Assembly: GCF_000420625.1 (NCBI RefSeq)
Contig: NZ_ATVH01000013.1
Span: forward strand, 1 to 64,000
From: Fodinicurvata sediminis DSM 21159
GTDB taxonomy: Bacteria > Pseudomonadota > Alphaproteobacteria > Kiloniellales > DSM-21159
DNA: 64,000 nucleotides
Direction of reading: 5' to 3'
Shown here: one piece after another, positions 60,625-64,000 of the stretch
How the letters are laid out: each line of letters starts with the position of its first letter
How positions within the stretch are numbered: position 1 is the stretch's first letter
Notes under the pieces: model-generated
What the model was told of the DNA's origin: nothing
Seen by the model: only the letters and a program-made list of their open reading frames with translations
Databases searched by the model: none
Position numbers and translations under genes: made by a program

Positions 60625-60700
60625 CACGTTCCCCGGCCCGGGGCTGCTGATCGGCAGCCCCAGGGCTTCAGGTTCGAACCAGACGACAGGATCCATCGGT

Positions 60701-61288
60701 ATGGTCAAACTGCCCGCAGCGCTGCGGATTGCCGCTTTGTCCGCCGCCACCACCTGCATTTCAGGAGTGGCGCTGGCGGCCGAGGAAGGTGGTCTGCCGC
60801 AAATCAGTCAGGTCGACACCTACGCCAGCCAGATCTTCTGGCTGTTCGTAACCTTCGGTCTTCTCTACATCGTCATGTCCCGCGTGGCCCTGCCGCGCAT
60901 CGGCGACGTGATCGAGGAACGCCGCGACAAGATCGACGACGACCTCATGCGTGCGGAGACGATCCGCTCCGAGGCCGAGGATGTTCTGGCCGAGTATGAA
61001 AAGGCTCTTTCCGTCGCCCGCGAAGAGGCTACGGGCATCCTGCAGAAAGCCAGCGATGAGGCGAAGGCCAAGATGGATGAACGCCACGAGGCCTTCTCCC
61101 AGGAATTGGCCGAACGAACCCGGGAAGCCGAGGAACGGATCGGCGCCGCAAAGACCGAGGCGCTCAAGGACCTGGCTTCGGTAGCAGCTGATACGGCCAC
61201 AGCAACCACCGACAAGCTGGTGGGCTTCAAGCCCGACAGCAAAACGGTTGAACAGGCCGTCCAGGCCGAGATGAAGGAGCGTCTGTGA
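60701..61288 (+). CDS. F0F1 ATP synthase subunit b'
   Basis: A 195-residue stator stalk subunit of the alphaproteobacterial b' type: a longer, signal-like N-terminus (LRIAALSAATTCISGVALAA), one membrane helix (IFWLFVTFGLLYIVMSRVAL), then a long coiled coil from RIGDVIEERRDKIDDDLMRA. Its stop shares a base with the following b subunit ATG. Having both b' and b is typical of alphaproteobacteria and photosynthetic lineages. Confidence 0.95.
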   Translation: MVKLPAALRIAALSAATTCISGVALAAEEGGLPQISQVDTYASQIFWLFVTFGLLYIVMSRVALPRIGDVIEERRDKIDDDLMRAETIRSEAEDVLAEYEKALSVAREEATGILQKASDEAKAKMDERHEAFSQELAERTREAEERIGAAKTEALKDLASVAADTATATTDKLVGFKPDSKTVEQAVQAEMKERL

Positions 61289-61770
61289 TGTTTTCCAGCG
61301 AATACACCTGGATCACGATCGCGCTGCTGCTGTTTCTGGCGCTGGCTGCCTGGAAGGGCCTACGCCCGATGCTCGCCAAGCTGGACTCGCGCAGCGAGCG
61401 CATCCGCAAGGAAATCGAGGAAGCACAGGCCCTGCGTGAAGAAGCGCAGAAGATGCTCGCCGACTACAAGCGCCGCCAGCGCGACGCCTTGAAGGAAGCC
61501 GAGGAGATCGTCGAGCATTCCAAGACCGAGGCCCAGCGCATTCGCCAGAACTCCGAGAAGGAGCTCGAGGAAAGCCTGCAGCGCCGTGAGCAGATGATGA
61601 TGGACAAGATCCGCCAGGCCGAGGCGGATGCCATCGCGGAAGTCCGCAACCAGGCCGTCGACGTGGCCATTGCCGCCTCCGCCAAGCTGATCGCGGACAA
61701 CCTCGACAAGGAGGGTCAGAAGGCCCTGACCGAATCCTCCATCGAGACCGTCGGCAACAAGCTGAACTGA
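61288..61770 (+). CDS. atpF: F0F1 ATP synthase subunit b
   Basis: A 160-residue second stalk subunit: N-terminal membrane helix [20 protein letters not shown] and a charged coiled coil ([20 protein letters not shown]...). ATG 61288 overlaps the b' stop by one base (TGATG); GTG 61285 is an alternative. It ends the F0 operon; the F1 genes are elsewhere. Confidence 0.95.
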   Translation: MFSSEYTWITIALLLFLALAAWKGLRPMLAKLDSRSERIRKEIEEAQALREEAQKMLADYKRRQRDALKEAEEIVEHSKTEAQRIRQNSEKELEESLQRREQMMMDKIRQAEADAIAEVRNQAVDVAIAASAKLIADNLDKEGQKALTESSIETVGNKLN

Positions 61771-61855
61771 GCCCGTCGCTCGCCTGCCCCAGAGTTTGCG
61801 GCGAGCGGGCTCCCCTTTCCTGTCAGGAGCAGGCCTCCAAAGGTGGTGTATTAAG

Positions 61856-63073
61856 ATGGGTGATGTGAAGAAGGTGGTGCTCGCCTATTCGGGCGGCCTC
61901 GATACCTCCGTTATTCTGAAATGGCTGCAGGAGGCCTACGGCTGCGAGGTCGTGACCTTCACCGCCGATCTCGGCCAGGGCGAAGAGCTCGAGCCCGCCC
62001 GCAAGAAGGCCGAGATGCTGGGAATCAAGCCCGAGAACATCTACATCGAGGACCTGCGCGAGGACTTCGTGCGCGACTATGTCTTCCCAATGTTCCGGGC
62101 CAATGCGCTTTATGAAGGCCTCTACCTGCTGGGCACCTCGATTGCCCGCCCCCTGATCTCGAAACGTCAGATCGAGATCGCGCGTGAGACCGGCGCCGAT
62201 GCCGCCGCTCATGGCGCCACCGGCAAGGGCAACGACCAGGTACGCTTCGAGCTGGCCTACTACGCGCTCAATCCCGACATCCATGTGATCGCGCCCTGGC
62301 GCGAATGGGACCTCAATTCCCGCACAAAGCTGATTGACTTCGCCGAGAAACACCAGATTCCCATCGCCAAGGACAAGCGCGGTGAGGCCCCCTTCTCGGT
62401 GGACGCCAACCTTCTGCACATCTCGGCCGAGGGCAAGGTTCTGGAAGACCCCTGGGAAGAGGCTCAGGAATACGTCTATTCCCGCAGCGTGTCCCCCGAG
62501 GAGGCGCCCGATCAGCCCACCTACATCGAGGTCGAGTTCGAGAAGGGCGACCCCGTCGCCATCGACGGCCAGCGCCTCAGCCCGGCCGCCCTGCTGACCG
62601 AACTCAACCGCCTGGGCGGCACCAACGGCATCGGCCGCCTGGACCTGGTGGAAAACCGCTTCGTCGGCATGAAGAGCCGCGGCGTCTACGAGACGCCAGG
62701 CGGCACCGTCCTGCTGGCCGCCCACCGCGGCATAGAACAGCTCACCCTGGACCGGGGCGCGGCACACCTGAAGGACGAGATCATGCCGCGCTATGCCGAG
62801 CTGATCTACAACGGCTTCTGGTTCTCACCCGAACGTGAGATGCTGCAGGCCCTGATCGATCGCAGCCAGGAGCATGTGAACGGCACCGTGCGCCTCAAGC
62901 TCTACAAGGGCAGCGCCACCGTGGTCGGCCGCAAGTCACCCGACAGCCTCTACAGCATGGCGCACGTCACCTTCGAGGAAGACGACGTCTACGACCAGCG
63001 CGACGCCGAAGGCTTCATCAAGCTCAACGCCCTGCGCCTGCGCCTGCTGAAGCACAACGGCCAGCAAGGCTGA
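61856..63073 (+). CDS. argG: Argininosuccinate synthase
   Basis: Joins citrulline and aspartate in arginine synthesis. The 405-residue protein has the ATP pyrophosphatase loop [60 protein letters not shown] and [23 protein letters not shown] 61856 gives the normal start [14 protein letters not shown]; a frame reaching 61796 is not used. A shared terminator follows. Confidence 0.98.
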   Translation: MGDVKKVVLAYSGGLDTSVILKWLQEAYGCEVVTFTADLGQGEELEPARKKAEMLGIKPENIYIEDLREDFVRDYVFPMFRANALYEGLYLLGTSIARPLISKRQIEIARETGADAAAHGATGKGNDQVRFELAYYALNPDIHVIAPWREWDLNSRTKLIDFAEKHQIPIAKDKRGEAPFSVDANLLHISAEGKVLEDPWEEAQEYVYSRSVSPEEAPDQPTYIEVEFEKGDPVAIDGQRLSPAALLTELNRLGGTNGIGRLDLVENRFVGMKSRGVYETPGGTVLLAAHRGIEQLTLDRGAAHLKDEIMPRYAELIYNGFWFSPEREMLQALIDRSQEHVNGTVRLKLYKGSATVVGRKSPDSLYSMAHVTFEEDDVYDQRDAEGFIKLNALRLRLLKHNGQQG

Positions 63074-63096
63074 CAGAGGCCAAAAGACGCAAGTAA

Positions 63097-63132
63097 GGAA
63101 AAGGGCGGTCTCACGACCGCCCTTTTCCTTTT
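63097..63132. terminator. Bidirectional terminator between argG and gshA
   Basis: A perfect 14-bp stem GGAAAAGGGCGGTC/GACCGCCCTTTTCC with loop TCAC. It has T-rich flanks on both strands and lies between two convergent genes, so it can end transcripts from both sides. Confidence 0.92.
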
Positions 63133-63154
63133 CAGCGCCCATAAGAGTTGAAGT

Positions 63155-64000
63155 TCAGTACTGGAATTCCTCGAAGATGTGGCTGACGTCACCCTGCCAA
63201 CGGCCGTGGTAGAGGGACAGCAGTTCGTCGGCCGGTGTCTGGCCGGTGATGACGATTTCGCGCAGAACGTCCAGGAAGATGCGCTCGTCCATGCCCTCGT
63301 CATTCTGGCGTGATCGGGCCTGCAGGCCCTCCGATGCGATCTCGAGCGCCCGTGTCGCCAGGTCGCCCACCGTTCCCTGGCGGAAAGGCGTGGCCAGTGC
63401 CTGGCGCGGCACCTCGGCGCGCAGGTATTCATGATCCTCCAGTGTCCAGTCGCGCACCAGGTCCTCGGCCGCCGACAGCGCCGTCTCGTCGTACAGCAGG
63501 CCGACCCAGAAGGCCGGCAGGGCACAGAGGCGCCGCCAGGGCCCACCGTCGGCCCCACGCATCTCCAGATAGCGCTTGAGGCGCACCTCGGGGAAAGCCG
63601 TGGTCAGGTGATCTTCCCAGTCGCTCATAAGCGGGATCTCACCTGGAAGGACGTCCAGGCGGCCTTCCATGAAATCCCGGAAGGACAGGCCGCTGCAATC
63701 GATGTACTTGCCGTCGCGATAGACGAAATACATCGGCACATCCAGCATGTAGTCCACGTGGCGCTCGAACCCCATTCCGTCCTCGAAGACGAAAGGCAGG
63801 ATACCGCAGCGATCCGGGTCGGTGTCCGTCCAGATATGGCTGCGATAGCTCTTGAACCCGTTCGGCTTTCCCTCGGTGAAGGGCGAGTTGGCGAACAGCG
63901 CGGTGGCCAGGGGCTGCAGGGCCAGGGAGACGCGGAACTTGCGGACCATGTCGCGCTCGTCGGCGAAGTCCAGGTTGGTCTGCACCGTGCAGGTGCGCAG
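63155..64000 (-). CDS. gshA: Glutamate-cysteine ligase (partial, 5' end outside the window)
   Basis: The visible 281 C-terminal residues include [80 protein letters not shown] and [18 protein letters not shown], all features of the plant/alphaproteobacterial-type glutamate-cysteine ligase that begins glutathione synthesis. These enzymes are usually about 455 residues, so roughly 175 N-terminal residues are beyond the right edge. The frame stays open through base 64000 ([12 protein letters not shown]), so the internal GTG at 63985 is not the start. Confidence 0.95.
   Translation of the reverse strand: MRTCTVQTNLDFADERDMVRKFRVSLALQPLATALFANSPFTEGKPNGFKSYRSHIWTDTDPDRCGILPFVFEDGMGFERHVDYMLDVPMYFVYRDGKYIDCSGLSFRDFMEGRLDVLPGEIPLMSDWEDHLTTAFPEVRLKRYLEMRGADGGPWRRLCALPAFWVGLLYDETALSAAEDLVRDWTLEDHEYLRAEVPRQALATPFRQGTVGDLATRALEIASEGLQARSRQNDEGMDERIFLDVLREIVITGQTPADELLSLYHGRWQGDVSHIFEEFQY

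Overview
The window comes from a GC-rich alphaproteobacterium. The evidence is a CcrM-type GANTC methyltransferase, a split b/b' F0 ATP synthase cluster separate from F1, a FYDLN/TIGR02300 zinc-ribbon protein, a GTTC-N7-GTTC LexA box, and the carB-greA-lrp-trxB-lsrB block known from other alphaproteobacteria. Gene content and order look most like Rhodospirillales or related orders; the genus cannot be fixed from sequence alone.

Bases 1-10400 are an accessory, patchwork region. An IS3-family element enters from the left and cuts an antitoxin gene, leaving an intact PemK/MazF-type toxin. Next come a LysR regulator facing an exported tandem-domain protein, a truncated HTH regulator, thiC under a TPP riboswitch, a large autotransporter whose beta-barrel is out of frame, and a small exported Rap1a/Tai-like protein.

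Bases 10400-15200 hold an Lrp regulator, a DmdA-like GcvT-family protein, an OsmC protein, an ECHDC3-like crotonase and an acyl-CoA ligase, probably a catabolic operon. Bases 15300-29200 are core genes: tRNA-Ala, aroA-cmk-rpsA, ihfB-lapA, pyrF, trpF-trpB-trpA-accD-folC and tspO. Bases 30000-33500 hold a LysR regulator facing wrbA, a pirin gene with an in-frame amber codon, and a glutathionyl-hydroquinone reductase, which together look like a quinone or electrophile stress module.

Bases 33600-45300 carry a lipoprotein, a HAD phosphatase, dapD-dapE, trkH, folE, apaG, tRNA-Gly, a dipeptide epimerase, carB and greA. Bases 45400-49500 carry an Lrp regulator, an XRE regulator, trxB, an LsrB-like regulator and, just after it, a multi-hairpin small RNA with CUCCC-type loops and a strong terminator; position and motifs suggest the AbcR (alpha-r15) family. 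Bases 49500-59000 hold genome-maintenance genes: a radical SAM gene behind a LexA box, rnhB, ccrM behind three GANTC sites, mutY, a DciA-like gene, a DsbA-like thiol oxidoreductase and smc. The right end is the F0 ATP synthase operon, argG and the 3' part of gshA.

The best leads are the AbcR-like RNA, the SOS box on the radical SAM gene, the GANTC cluster at ccrM, the DmdA-like operon, and three apparently broken genes (antitoxin, autotransporter, pirin). I found no CRISPR array, prophage or rRNA.
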